Position numbers and translations under genes: made by a program. 64,000 nt of DNA, from contig NZ_VANU01000005.1 in the NCBI RefSeq assembly GCF_005771535.1, positions 116,213 to 180,212 of the forward strand, written 5' to 3'. Below, one piece after another: positions 38,424 to 46,806 of this stretch. Positions within the stretch are counted from its first letter, which is position 1. Each line of letters begins with the position of its first letter. The notes beneath the pieces were generated by a model. It made no database searches and had not been told where the DNA came from. It worked only from the letters and a program-made list of their open reading frames with translations. This DNA comes from Arcobacter arenosus. Its GTDB lineage: Bacteria; Campylobacterota; Campylobacteria; Campylobacterales; Arcobacteraceae.

Positions 38424-39674
38424 ATGGCAAGAAAAACAATACCTTTGACAAATACTGAAATTAAAGCAGCTAAAGCAAAAGAAAAAGACTATAAACTTTT
38501 TGATGGAGAAGGACTTTTTTTACTTATTGCAAAAACTGGTGGCAAAAGATGGAGACTAAAATATAGATTTAATAACAAAGAAAAAGTTATTGCCTTAGGT
38601 ACTTATCCCACTATTTCATTAAAAGAAGCAAGAACTAAAAAAGATGAATATAAAAATATGATTGCAAATAACATTGATCCATCTGAAAAAAGAAAACAAT
38701 CTAAAGAAGAAAATAAAATACAAGAAATTCAAAAATTAAATACATTTTATAAAATCAGCCAAGAATGGTTAGAAAGTTATAAATATGAAGTAACAGAAAG
38801 ATATCTAAATAAATTAGAAAGGTCACTTGAATTATATGTTTATTCATTTATAAAAGATAGACCTATAGAACAAATTAAAAGATTAGAAATTATTGATATA
38901 TTAAAAGATTTAAAAAATAGAGAACTTCTTGAAACTGCAAAAAGAGTATATATGTTACTAAATAAAATATTTATGTATGCAGTTACAATGGAATATGCTC
39001 CACATAATATAATAGCTGACATAGACCAAAACACAATTATTGGGAGAGTTGAGAAAAAGCACTACCCTACTTTTATAAAAGAAAAAGATATTAAAGGTTT
39101 ACTTCTTGCTATTGATGATTATTCAGGAGACTATACTACTAAAATGGCTTTAAAAATTCTTCCTTATATATTTGTTAGAAGTTATAATATAAGACACATG
39201 GAATGGATAGAAATAGATTTTAATAAAAAAGAATGGACTATTCCAGCTAATAAAATGAAAACAAAAACTGAATTTATACTACCTTTACCAAATCAAGTTA
39301 TTACATTACTAGAAGAAATTAAACAGTTTTCAGGTGATGAGCAATATGTATTTCCTAGTTTTAGACACAATGATAGACCTATGAGCGATAATACTTTAGT
39401 ATCAGCTCTTAGAAGAATGGGCTATACAAAAGACGAATTTGTACCTCATAGTTTTAGAAGTATGTTCTCAACAATTGCTTATGAAAATGCAAACCATGAA
39501 GCCGGACATAAATTTACAAGTGAAGTTATAGAAGCCCTACTCGCACACAAAGAAAAAAATAAAATCAAAGATGCATATAATAGAGCTTCATATAAAGAAG
39601 GAATGAGAGAGTTAATTCAATGGTATGCTAATTGGCTAAATAATTTAAAAAAAGATTCAAAAAAGGAGAATTAA
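38424..39674 (+). CDS. int: P4-type tyrosine integrase
   Basis: A 416-residue recombinase. It has an N-terminal DUF4102 arm-binding domain (1-90; DGEGLFLLIAKTGGKRWRLKY), a core-binding helical domain (about 100-200) and a catalytic domain. The catalytic residues appear as Arg252 (VRSYNIRHMEW), His342 and Arg345 (PHSFR), His375 (LLAHKEKN) and the nucleophile Tyr385 (KDAYNRA). It should integrate and excise the element at the adjacent ssrA end. The start follows AAAAGGATAAGTT. Use of this kind of integrase in a filamentous phage differs from the Xer-dif route of CTX-like phages. Confidence 0.95.
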   Translation: MARKTIPLTNTEIKAAKAKEKDYKLFDGEGLFLLIAKTGGKRWRLKYRFNNKEKVIALGTYPTISLKEARTKKDEYKNMIANNIDPSEKRKQSKEENKIQEIQKLNTFYKISQEWLESYKYEVTERYLNKLERSLELYVYSFIKDRPIEQIKRLEIIDILKDLKNRELLETAKRVYMLLNKIFMYAVTMEYAPHNIIADIDQNTIIGRVEKKHYPTFIKEKDIKGLLLAIDDYSGDYTTKMALKILPYIFVRSYNIRHMEWIEIDFNKKEWTIPANKMKTKTEFILPLPNQVITLLEEIKQFSGDEQYVFPSFRHNDRPMSDNTLVSALRRMGYTKDEFVPHSFRSMFSTIAYENANHEAGHKFTSEVIEALLAHKEKNKIKDAYNRASYKEGMRELIQWYANWLNNLKKDSKKEN

Positions 39675-39746
39675 AATACATTAGTCAAAACATTATGATC
39701 TTATTAGATTAAATGTGTTTTTTAACTTTCAAATTAATGTATTTTA
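39674..39746. promoter_or_regulatory. Leader of the DndC-like gene with an inverted repeat
   Basis: AAAATACATTA (39674-39684) is the reverse complement of TAATGTATTTT (39735-39745) in the 85-base gap between the integrase and the DndC-like gene. It could form a long-range stem or be two half-operators. Its role is unknown. Confidence 0.35.
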
Positions 39747-39759
39747 AGTACAATACAAC

Positions 39760-41229
39760 ATGAAAAATGAGGCATTAAATATTTCAATAAATAAAAAAGA
39801 AGAAAAAGCTTTAGAAATGTTAAGCTATTACTACCAAAATGACCCTAGACCCTTCTGTGTCGCTTATAGTGGTGGGAAAGATAGTAGTGTTATAGTGTAT
39901 CTAACTATTAAAATGCTTCAAAATTTAATTACTAAAAATATAGATCTAAAAAAGCAAGTTTTGATTATAAATTCAAACACTCTTGCTGAACTTCCTCCAG
40001 TTTTAAAACACTTAAATGAGTCTCTTAAAACTATTCAAGAATATTCAGATCAATATGATCTACCTATAAAGGTAAAAGAGGTAACTCCTGAATTAAAAAA
40101 TACTTTAAATGTACAACTTTTGGGAGTAGGTATGCCTCCACCGTCTAATCAATTAAGATGGTGTACAGATAAGCTTAAAGTATTTCCTATAGATAAAGAA
40201 ATCACCTCTAATTTTCCTGATGGCAAATTTATCTCTGTAATTGGTACTAGAAGAGATGAAAGTTTTTCAAGAGATGCAAGAATTGAAAGGAAGACGCTAA
40301 AAGGTACGAATCTAAAACTAAATGATAGATATAAAAATGCAAGTAATTTAATGCCTATAGAGGATTGGTCAACTAAAGATGTATGGGAATATCTATTTAA
40401 ACAAACAAACGAACTTTTAAATGTAGATTTTCTTTGGAAAATATATAGTGACGCTAGTGGAAAAGATACAAAAGAATGTACTTTTGTAGGTGCAGGTGGT
40501 AAACATATAGAGGAAGGTAAAATAGGATGTGGTGTTTCTAGATTTGGCTGTTGGCAATGTTATATGGTAAGAGACAATGACAAAAGTTTAGATGGTCTTA
40601 TGCAAAGTGGTTATGAAAATATAGATCTATATAAAGAGTATAGAGATTGGTTTTGGAATCTTACTCAGCAAGGATGGGAAAAAACAAGAGATCCATATAG
40701 TCATAGACACCAAGGACAAGAGCTTTATAATAAAGGTGGTGAGGATAATCCTAAATATGGAATGACAATGCCAAAAGGATTAAATTTAAAGTTAAGAAAA
40801 GCTTCATTTTCAAGACTTTTAGTACTTCAAACTAAATTAAATGAAGAAATTATTACAAAAGAAGAAATAATCGAGATACAAAAAAGATGGCTTTTTGAAG
40901 GGGATTTAGAACTTACTGCATTTAAAATTGCTTCAAAAAATAAAATAATATTAAATGCTTTTTCTTTAAATAAAGATCTACGTAATAAAATTAATTTAGC
41001 AAAAGAATTTTATAAAGAAAAACTAAACAAAAAAGATATAAAAAAACATTTTGATATAAATACATTAAAAAGATTTTCAATCCAATATATGTTAGATCAA
41101 GAAAAAGTAAAAAGAAAATTCTTTCCATCAAAAAAAGAAATTATACATATAAAAAAAGAATGGAAAAGAGAAAAAAAGCTGACAAAAAATCAATATTTCA
41201 AAAATCTATTCATGCTTATTGCTGAATAG
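39760..41229 (+). CDS. DndC-like PAPS-reductase-family sulfurtransferase, without dnd partners
   Basis: A 489-residue protein matching the full layout of DndC, the ATP-pyrophosphatase/sulfurtransferase that activates DNA for phosphorothioation. It has the PP-loop SGGKDS (37-42), a TLAELPPVLKHL block, RWCTDKLK (Cys135), GTRRDES, PIEDWSTKDVWEYL, and the cysteine cluster Cys240, Cys257, Cys264, Cys267 (GCGVSRFGCWQC) expected to hold an Fe-S centre. The C-terminal 120 residues are a lysine-rich helical tail. No dndA, dndB, dndD, dndE or ssp genes are present in the element. It ends 14 bases inside the convergent DUF262 gene. The activity may be DNA sulfur modification with host cysteine desulfurase, or something new. 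Confidence 0.85.
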   Translation: MKNEALNISINKKEEKALEMLSYYYQNDPRPFCVAYSGGKDSSVIVYLTIKMLQNLITKNIDLKKQVLIINSNTLAELPPVLKHLNESLKTIQEYSDQYDLPIKVKEVTPELKNTLNVQLLGVGMPPPSNQLRWCTDKLKVFPIDKEITSNFPDGKFISVIGTRRDESFSRDARIERKTLKGTNLKLNDRYKNASNLMPIEDWSTKDVWEYLFKQTNELLNVDFLWKIYSDASGKDTKECTFVGAGGKHIEEGKIGCGVSRFGCWQCYMVRDNDKSLDGLMQSGYENIDLYKEYRDWFWNLTQQGWEKTRDPYSHRHQGQELYNKGGEDNPKYGMTMPKGLNLKLRKASFSRLLVLQTKLNEEIITKEEIIEIQKRWLFEGDLELTAFKIASKNKIILNAFSLNKDLRNKINLAKEFYKEKLNKKDIKKHFDINTLKRFSIQYMLDQEKVKRKFFPSKKEIIHIKKEWKREKKLTKNQYFKNLFMLIAE

Positions 41230-43069
41230 ATTCATTTTCTTTGGGATATAAATTATCAATATTAATCTTTTTATTAATAAAAAGTTCTGTTGCAATTTTA
41301 GTTAAAACTTCTGTTCTTTTATTTATAACTTCTTTTCCCCAAGTTGAATTATTATAGTTGGTTAATTCTTTTTGATATAAATTATTAGAAAGATCAATAT
41401 CTTTATTGTTTTTATTTAAAAGATTATTTATAAAGACATTATCAATTATTGAAATTTCATATAGTCTTTTTTCAAAATCTTTTGTTGAAATAGACTTGTT
41501 AAAGTCATACATAGCAAGATTTCCAATTAAATTTGCATATTTTGGCAAGATATCATTATCGATTTCTTCAAATTTATAATTCATTTCTTCATAATCAATA
41601 GGCATAATTCTTTCAATAGTATAGTCATTATTAAACATTTCATAATTAGAATGTATATTAATCATTTGAAAAAGAATTTTTGAAAAATGCTCTTTTCTAT
41701 ATCTGTCATTATTAAGTAATTGATTACTGAATATATCTTTTTCGGCAAGAATTAATGAATCTATTTCTTCTTTAAATTCGTTAAAAACTAAATCGAAGTT
41801 ATGCTCTTTTTTATGAATTTTCTTACATATGGAAGTTACGATTTTCTTTATAGGTTTAATTTTTTCTGTTAATAAGAATACATACCCAAATCTAAAAATG
41901 TAATTTAATATTTCTCTATAATTATCAAAAAACATTTCTTTATTTTTATTATAAAATGATAAAAGTGGAATATATCCTAATTTAAAGTCTATCTGATTTA
42001 AGGTTTTTTCACAATAATCAGATTCTTTTAACTGTTTAAATATTTCTATTGATTCAATCATTTTATTAAGAGTTTCAAGTTCAATATTTGAATTTTCTTC
42101 AAAATACTTTCTGTATGCTTTAAATATATCCCCAGTTGATGTACTTGAATAATCATAACCAATACTAATTAGATAATATTCTAGAAATAATTTAGGAGAG
42201 ATTTTAGGAGTTACTTCTTCAATTGTTTTTATAAAATAATTCCATTTTTCTTTTAATTGGTCATTTTCATCTTGTGTCGTAACTTGAAATAAAAAGTTTT
42301 TTAATAAATCATCTGCATTTAATAGTTTTCCACTATCATTAAGTTTTTCAAATACTAAATAACCTGTTTCAAAACTATCAGTTTTTGTAATAACAACTTG
42401 GGTATGGTCTAACAACTGAATTGTAAAATGTAATAACTCATCATTTGATAGACTTTTAAACATTCTATGTAGCTTTTGAATATTATTTATAAAAACTCTA
42501 TTTTCATCATTCATTTTTTTTATTTCATTATATTTTGAATATATTATTCGTTCATTTATTAAGTTTATAACAATATTTTCATAAATGTTTTTAAGTTTAT
42601 CAGATCTTTCTATTTTAAGTACTTTTGATACTTTAAAATTATCATCAAATCTTTTTGTTATTAAATAATTTGTTAATTCATTTACAAGATTATCAACATA
42701 ATCTTGTTTCCCATCATATTTTCTTTTTTCATATTTTAAACTTTGAACTATACATGATATCATTAAAGATAAAGTCATTAATCTTTGTTGACCATCAATT
42801 ATTTCTAGTGACATTGATGTTCTATTCTCTCCTTCCATTGACTCTCTTGAAAGTACAAATCCTCCTAGAAAATATGCTTCATATCCAATATTATCTTCAA
42901 TTAATGTGTATATATCATCAAATAGTTTTAATATGTTTTTGATTGGCCAATTATAATCACGTTGATATAATGGAATATAAAAAGTTTTAGCTCTATCTTT
43001 TGGGTCATATTCATTCGTAAACATAGTTCTTAGAGTTACTAGATTTGCACTAAATAAATCAGTTTTCAT
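41216..43069 (-). CDS. DUF262/DUF1524-type protein with altered HNH histidine
   Basis: A 617-residue protein of the GmrSD/SspE-like group. The DUF262 nucleotide-sensing domain shows IPLYQRDYNW (32-41) and DGQQRLMTL (92-100), the conserved NTPase motif. The C-terminal third has DUF1524 spacing, with TIERIMPI (484-491), NLIGNLAMYDFNKSIS and the final TWGKEVINKR block. The expected EH of the nuclease motif reads ER (Arg487), so nicking may be lost or changed. It is downstream of, and overlaps by 11 bases, the Abi-like membrane gene on the same strand, and is tail-to-tail with the DndC-like gene. Such proteins restrict modified or unmodified phage DNA. Confidence 0.82.
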   Translation of the reverse strand: MKTDLFSANLVTLRTMFTNEYDPKDRAKTFYIPLYQRDYNWPIKNILKLFDDIYTLIEDNIGYEAYFLGGFVLSRESMEGENRTSMSLEIIDGQQRLMTLSLMISCIVQSLKYEKRKYDGKQDYVDNLVNELTNYLITKRFDDNFKVSKVLKIERSDKLKNIYENIVINLINERIIYSKYNEIKKMNDENRVFINNIQKLHRMFKSLSNDELLHFTIQLLDHTQVVITKTDSFETGYLVFEKLNDSGKLLNADDLLKNFLFQVTTQDENDQLKEKWNYFIKTIEEVTPKISPKLFLEYYLISIGYDYSSTSTGDIFKAYRKYFEENSNIELETLNKMIESIEIFKQLKESDYCEKTLNQIDFKLGYIPLLSFYNKNKEMFFDNYREILNYIFRFGYVFLLTEKIKPIKKIVTSICKKIHKKEHNFDLVFNEFKEEIDSLILAEKDIFSNQLLNNDRYRKEHFSKILFQMINIHSNYEMFNNDYTIERIMPIDYEEMNYKFEEIDNDILPKYANLIGNLAMYDFNKSISTKDFEKRLYEISIIDNVFINNLLNKNNKDIDLSNNLYQKELTNYNNSTWGKEVINKRTEVLTKIATELFINKKINIDNLYPKENESIQQ

Positions 43070-44021
43070 AAATTATCCTATTGTATATATTTTCTTGTTC
43101 TTCTTCTGTTTCTTCTTTTTCAATTGCTGTAAACAAATTATCCATAAAACTTAAATCTTCTTTGATAGAGTGTTTATTGAGTAAATCATTTATAATTTGA
43201 CTTTTTTCTTCTGTCATTAAATATTTTAGTTCATAATAGTTTTTAATTAAATCTTTTACATCATCATCTGTTTCTTTTTCTTCTGTAATTTTTATTGTAA
43301 TATAAATTTGTAAATATATCTTTAATGCAATGGATTTTGAAAAAAAACAATTTTTCCCAAATAGCATTTTAAATTCTAATAAAAATTTATCAACTGAAGT
43401 GTTAAATAGTTTAATATTTTCTTTTTCTTGATCATTAAGTTTTTCTTTTATTTTTCTTTTTGCTTTTTTTAATGTTTCTATAATGTATTTTTCTAAATTT
43501 ACAATATTATCTATTTCTGTGGCAATATTTCTATAGTTCGTAATATTATTACTAATAAAATCTTTATTGATTTCAACTAAAGGTTTACTTTTTTTATTAA
43601 TAATGCTATCTATATATTTCTGCAACATATCGGCATTTCTATTAAACCAAGTATTTAAATGTTGAATATCAGAATTTATTGATTGCTTTTCTAAAAAATT
43701 TACACTTTTTTTATATTGGTTAATAGCATTTGTAAATTCTTTTTTTTGTAGATATATCCCTGATACAACCCAAAGAAAAAGCATTGGTGCAAAAAAACCT
43801 GCTAAATAGTCTCCCCAATTATTAAGGTCTAATTCTTTATTTTCATTAAGCCATAAGTTCAATATTACTAAAAACCAAATAAAACTTAGCATTGAAATCA
43901 CACCTATTAAAGGTACAATATCTGATATCTTTTCTTTTGTTAGTTTTTCAAATGATTTAAAAACTAAGGTCAATACAAAAAGCACAATTAAAAAAAATAT
44001 GATCCTATTGTCTATATCCAT
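43059..44021 (-). CDS. Abi-like membrane protein (putAbiC-type layout)
   Basis: A 320-residue protein with three N-terminal helices (about 7-24, 33-54, 70-92) and a helical, lysine- and glutamate-rich cytoplasmic domain. The stretch WGDYLAGFFAPMLFLW followed by IYLQKKEF resembles the start of putative phage abortive-infection (AbiC-like) proteins. It has no obvious nuclease motif. It is the first gene of a two-gene minus-strand operon with the DUF262 protein (11-base overlap), so the two probably act together. The family call is from pattern only. Confidence 0.55.
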   Translation of the reverse strand: MDIDNRIIFFLIVLFVLTLVFKSFEKLTKEKISDIVPLIGVISMLSFIWFLVILNLWLNENKELDLNNWGDYLAGFFAPMLFLWVVSGIYLQKKEFTNAINQYKKSVNFLEKQSINSDIQHLNTWFNRNADMLQKYIDSIINKKSKPLVEINKDFISNNITNYRNIATEIDNIVNLEKYIIETLKKAKRKIKEKLNDQEKENIKLFNTSVDKFLLEFKMLFGKNCFFSKSIALKIYLQIYITIKITEEKETDDDVKDLIKNYYELKYLMTEEKSQIINDLLNKHSIKEDLSFMDNLFTAIEKEETEEEQENIYNRIIYEN

Positions 44022-44162
44022 TGAATAACCTTTTTTTAACCTATTTTAATAAAAATTTTATTATAAAATAATAATAATGTTATAATTTATGTCTTAAATT
44101 AATATTTTTACGTTATTTTTTGTATTTTATACATTTAATTAAGAGGGGTAGAGGACTTTAAA

Positions 44163-44783
44163 ATGAAAGATACTGTCGTATTAGCAATTATTGAGGCATT
44201 AAATATAGCAAATAAAAACCTTACTGTTAAGGAAATAAAAGAATTAATTTTAAAACATAATTTATATATCTTTGGGACAACTGATATAGATCCTGTAATA
44301 AGAAAAACTATAGATAGGCATTGTATAAATGGTGCTAAATCATCACAAAAATCAAAAATTGATTATTTTATAAAAAAAGATAAAAATTCTTTTAAATTAT
44401 TAAAAATTACTACAAAAAAAATTACAAAAAAGACTACAAAAAACTACGGTGATCTAGAATCCGGCGTAGAAGGCAAAAAAAAATGTAGATACACAACCTA
44501 TTATGAAAGAAAACCTAAGTTAAGAAAAATTGCAATAGAGCTTCATGGAAAAAAATGTATAGTATGTGGTTTTGATTTTGAAAAAAAATATGGAGAGTAT
44601 GCAAAGGACTTGATACATATTCATCACATAAAACCACTTTTTGAAAATGATGATGAGGATGAAGTATTAATAAATCCAAAAACGGATCTAGTACCAGTAT
44701 GTCCTAATTGTCATGCAGTAATACATAAAAAGAAAGATAAAACACTTTCTATTGAAGAAATAAAATTAATAATTAAGAAATAA
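44163..44783 (+). CDS. HNH endonuclease with an N-terminal winged-helix domain
   Basis: A 206-residue protein. Residues 1-85 look like a HARE-HTH/wHTH domain (TVKEIKELILKHNLYIF...). A basic linker of Thr/Lys repeats (about 84-105) leads to an HNH domain of the McrA class: CIVC (132-135), HIHHIKPL with His154/His155, DLVPVCPNCH (175-184) and a final HK. Cysteine pairs suggest a structural zinc. Such nucleases often cut modified DNA. It lies divergent from the Abi-like gene and convergent with the small HTH regulator. A defence role is inferred from domain type and neighbours. Confidence 0.82.
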   Translation: MKDTVVLAIIEALNIANKNLTVKEIKELILKHNLYIFGTTDIDPVIRKTIDRHCINGAKSSQKSKIDYFIKKDKNSFKLLKITTKKITKKTTKNYGDLESGVEGKKKCRYTTYYERKPKLRKIAIELHGKKCIVCGFDFEKKYGEYAKDLIHIHHIKPLFENDDEDEVLINPKTDLVPVCPNCHAVIHKKKDKTLSIEEIKLIIKK

Positions 44784-44809
44784 TATGCAGAATATATCAT
44801 AAACTCTAG

Positions 44810-45046
44810 TTACTTACTTTCTAATTCTTCCATTTTCTTTTTCATATCTTGCATTTCATCATACATTTTTTTAACAACATTTCCTAAGTCTTCAAAACCA
44901 TCAAGATTTTCTTCTAATTCTTTTTCTTTCATTAGTCCTAGTTCTATAATTTTAATTAGCTCAGGTTTGTTTTTTTCCCAACTATAATAAGTAGGTAATG
45001 AGATATTAAATCTTTTTGCTAACTCTTTTTTTTGTTCAGTATTCAT
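44810..45046 (-). CDS. Small helix-turn-helix regulator
   Basis: A 78-residue protein with an N-terminal HTH (KKELAKRFNISLPTYYSWE, about 6-24) and a C-terminal coiled coil (about 45-78) for dimerisation. It is divergent from the phage virion genes across a 400-base AT-rich control region, the position of a phage repressor. Two identical 16-base motifs lie in that region. It probably keeps the prophage silent. A toxin-antitoxin role is less likely, since no partner is seen. Confidence 0.75.
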   Translation of the reverse strand: MNTEQKKELAKRFNISLPTYYSWEKNKPELIKIIELGLMKEKELEENLDGFEDLGNVVKKMYDEMQDMKKKMEELESK

Positions 45047-45447
45047 GATTTTCCCTAATTTTAAAATATTTAAATTTTTTTAAGTATTTTAAGTAAATTT
45101 TAATATAATAAAACATATAATTTTTTAAATAATTTAAATAAATTTAAAATATTTAAATTATAAACTATAGTATTTTAATTTTTTTTAAATAGTCTAAATA
45201 TATTTTAGTATTTTTAAAGAATATTAGCATATTTTTACTAATTGACAAAGCAGTAAAGTTATTATTAATAATATTTTTGCTTATTTCAAGGGCTTTTTAC
45301 AACTTATTTTCTTTAAAGTTAATAGAAATTAGCTTTAAAGTGAATACAAATAATACTAAGACATACCCTATCTTAGCTATTTGGTAAAAAGGGATTAACA
45401 GTCGTAGTTTAAAAGAGCATAAATCGATTACAAAAAAAGGAAAAATT
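45047..45447. promoter_or_regulatory. AT-rich control region between repressor and virion genes
   Basis: 400 bases without a gene. The 16-mer TTAAAATATTTAAATT occurs at 45061-45076 and 45144-45159, likely operators for the adjacent HTH protein. TTGACA at 45242-45247 with TAATAA at 45266-45271 is a plausible rightward promoter. CTTTAAAGT occurs twice near 45311-45342. The region could also contain an origin or packaging element. Confidence 0.5.
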
Positions 45448-45804
45448 ATGTCAGTAAAAGAAATTAACTTAAAAGAACATGGAAACTTTATCTATGGAAC
45501 TTTAGATGGTGTGGATTTTGTACCAAGTGGAGTTATTAGAGAAAGTGGTCAAACTTATTCTGCAAGTGTAAAACTAAAGTTTATCATGAAATCTACAGTT
45601 ACAAAAGATTTAAATGGTGTATCTATCCCAACAGTTAGAGCAAATTCTCAAATAATAAAAATTCAATGTAGAGATGAAGAACTTCCATCTTTAGCCCTTA
45701 AATATAATGATTTAGTAGGTAAAGACTTACTTATTAATTATGGTGGTAAAGATGGAGATACTTTTGTAATCCAAGATGAAAAAGATATTTTAAATATAAA
45801 GTAA
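45448..45804 (+). CDS. Candidate phage ssDNA-binding protein (pV analogue)
   Basis: A 118-residue soluble protein of mixed beta character, without cysteine clusters or catalytic motifs. I do not recognise it by sequence. It is the first gene of the rightward phage operon, just before the major coat gene, where filamentous phages place the ssDNA-binding protein (pV) that coats the genome before export. The size is right and no competing candidate exists. AAAGGAAAAATT precedes the ATG. Confidence 0.55.
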   Translation: MSVKEINLKEHGNFIYGTLDGVDFVPSGVIRESGQTYSASVKLKFIMKSTVTKDLNGVSIPTVRANSQIIKIQCRDEELPSLALKYNDLVGKDLLINYGGKDGDTFVIQDEKDILNIK

Positions 45805-45921
45805 TTAATGGGGCAGGAGTCTTACCGTACACTTCGTAAGTCCCCACTAATTGAATTGATAGAGTGCACTAATACTAGTCCCGTGACCTCTACAAATTTA
45901 ATTAAGGGGATAGGTTATCCC
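45803..45921 (+). other. Structured spacer before the coat gene
   Basis: AATTAATGGGG (45803-45813) pairs with CCCCACTAATT (45842-45852) with one mismatch, and an inner stem CTTAC/GTAAG extends it. A second hairpin GGGATA/TATCCC lies at 45907-45921. A transcription terminator/processing site or a packaging signal is possible, as filamentous phages keep hairpins in such spacers. Confidence 0.5.
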
Positions 45922-45938
45922 AACACAAAGGAAAAAAA

Positions 45939-46187
45939 ATGTTTGGAATGATTAAAAAAGCATTCTCAGTAGTTACTTCTGCTGTAAAAAAGGTTTCAAA
46001 TAGTGCAAAAGCTTTTGGTTTAGCACTTGTTGGTCTAGCAATTGCTAATGGTGTTCCTGTTCATGCTGCAGCTTTAGCTGCTCCTGATATGACAGATGCA
46101 ACTGGCTCTGTTACAAATGTTTTTGGTGCTGTTCTTGGTGTAGCAGTTTTAATCTTCGGATTCAAAAAAGTAAAATCTTTACTTTAA
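45939..46187 (+). CDS. Major coat protein precursor (pVIII analogue)
   Basis: An 82-residue precursor. A basic, long signal peptide ends near PVHAAALA. The mature part of about 35 residues has an acidic start (APDMTDA), a hydrophobic helix (FGAVLGVAVLIFGF) and a basic end (KKVKSLL) that contacts DNA. This three-part design is the hallmark of inovirus major coat proteins. It follows AAAGGAAAAAA and lies where expected, between the ssDNA-binding candidate and minor coat genes. Confidence 0.9.
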   Translation: MFGMIKKAFSVVTSAVKKVSNSAKAFGLALVGLAIANGVPVHAAALAAPDMTDATGSVTNVFGAVLGVAVLIFGFKKVKSLL

Positions 46188-46236
46188 TACTTAGAGGGTT
46201 TATCCCTCTTTGTATCTCTCTATAAAAGGCTTAATT

Positions 46237-46641
46237 ATGAAAATCTTTTTCTTTCTATTTTTTATATTTAATTCTTTTACTTTTTCTGCTGATTTACTAA
46301 ATTTTTATTACAATAACGATAACTATAATTTTTGTATTAAAAACTATTCAATAGCTGACAATACTTTAAATTTCACAACTTATAATGATGAAAACCATTC
46401 TGTTCCAATGAATAATATTAGTGAATACAGTATTAAAAATGGTTATGTAATTAATTCAAATAATGAATGTATTTTCTCTGATAGTATCACTTCTAATTAT
46501 AATATCGTAACTAAATCAGAACTAAACATTAAAGACTTATCAGCTCTCGGTTTAGATAATTATGATCTAACTTTTTTACTTGCTTTATCTGGTCTTATGA
46601 CTTCTTTTTTATTTTTATTTGGTATTTTTAGGTGGATATAA
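46237..46641 (+). CDS. Small exported membrane protein, probable minor coat
   Basis: A 134-residue protein with a signal peptide (MKIFFFLFFIFNSFTFS), an Asn/Tyr-rich extracytoplasmic domain with two cysteines, and one C-terminal membrane helix. I chose the start at 46237; the frame extends to 46210. It overlaps the next gene by one base. It is probably a minor virion or assembly protein. No homologue is recognised. Confidence 0.6.
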   Translation: MKIFFFLFFIFNSFTFSADLLNFYYNNDNYNFCIKNYSIADNTLNFTTYNDENHSVPMNNISEYSIKNGYVINSNNECIFSDSITSNYNIVTKSELNIKDLSALGLDNYDLTFLLALSGLMTSFLFLFGIFRWI

Positions 46642-46802
46642 TGAAATATTTATTTATTCTTCTTATGTTTACCACTTCCCTTTTTTCAATGCCTATTTAT
46701 GAAGTTACGGGAAATATAACTTTTGATTACTTCTTCTCTTTAAATACAAATATTGGATTAATTCTATTTGGTTTTACTGCTGTTTTAAGACTTCTAAGGT
46801 AA
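46641..46802 (+). CDS. Tiny exported membrane protein, probable minor coat (pVII/pIX-like)
   Basis: A 53-residue protein with a signal peptide ending near LFS, a short polar segment and one C-terminal helix (IGLILFGFTAVLRLL). It starts one base inside the preceding stop (TAATG) and is followed four bases later by the first tip-protein gene. The size and topology suit an end-cap coat protein. Recognised only by context. Confidence 0.6.
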   Translation: MKYLFILLMFTTSLFSMPIYEVTGNITFDYFFSLNTNIGLILFGFTAVLRLLR

Positions 46803-46806
46803 TACT

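Noticed and set aside
39760-41229. Reading this gene as a metabolic PAPS reductase (cysH)
   Set aside because: Length, RWCTDKLK and GCGVSRFGCWQC match DndC, and there is no sulfate-assimilation context.
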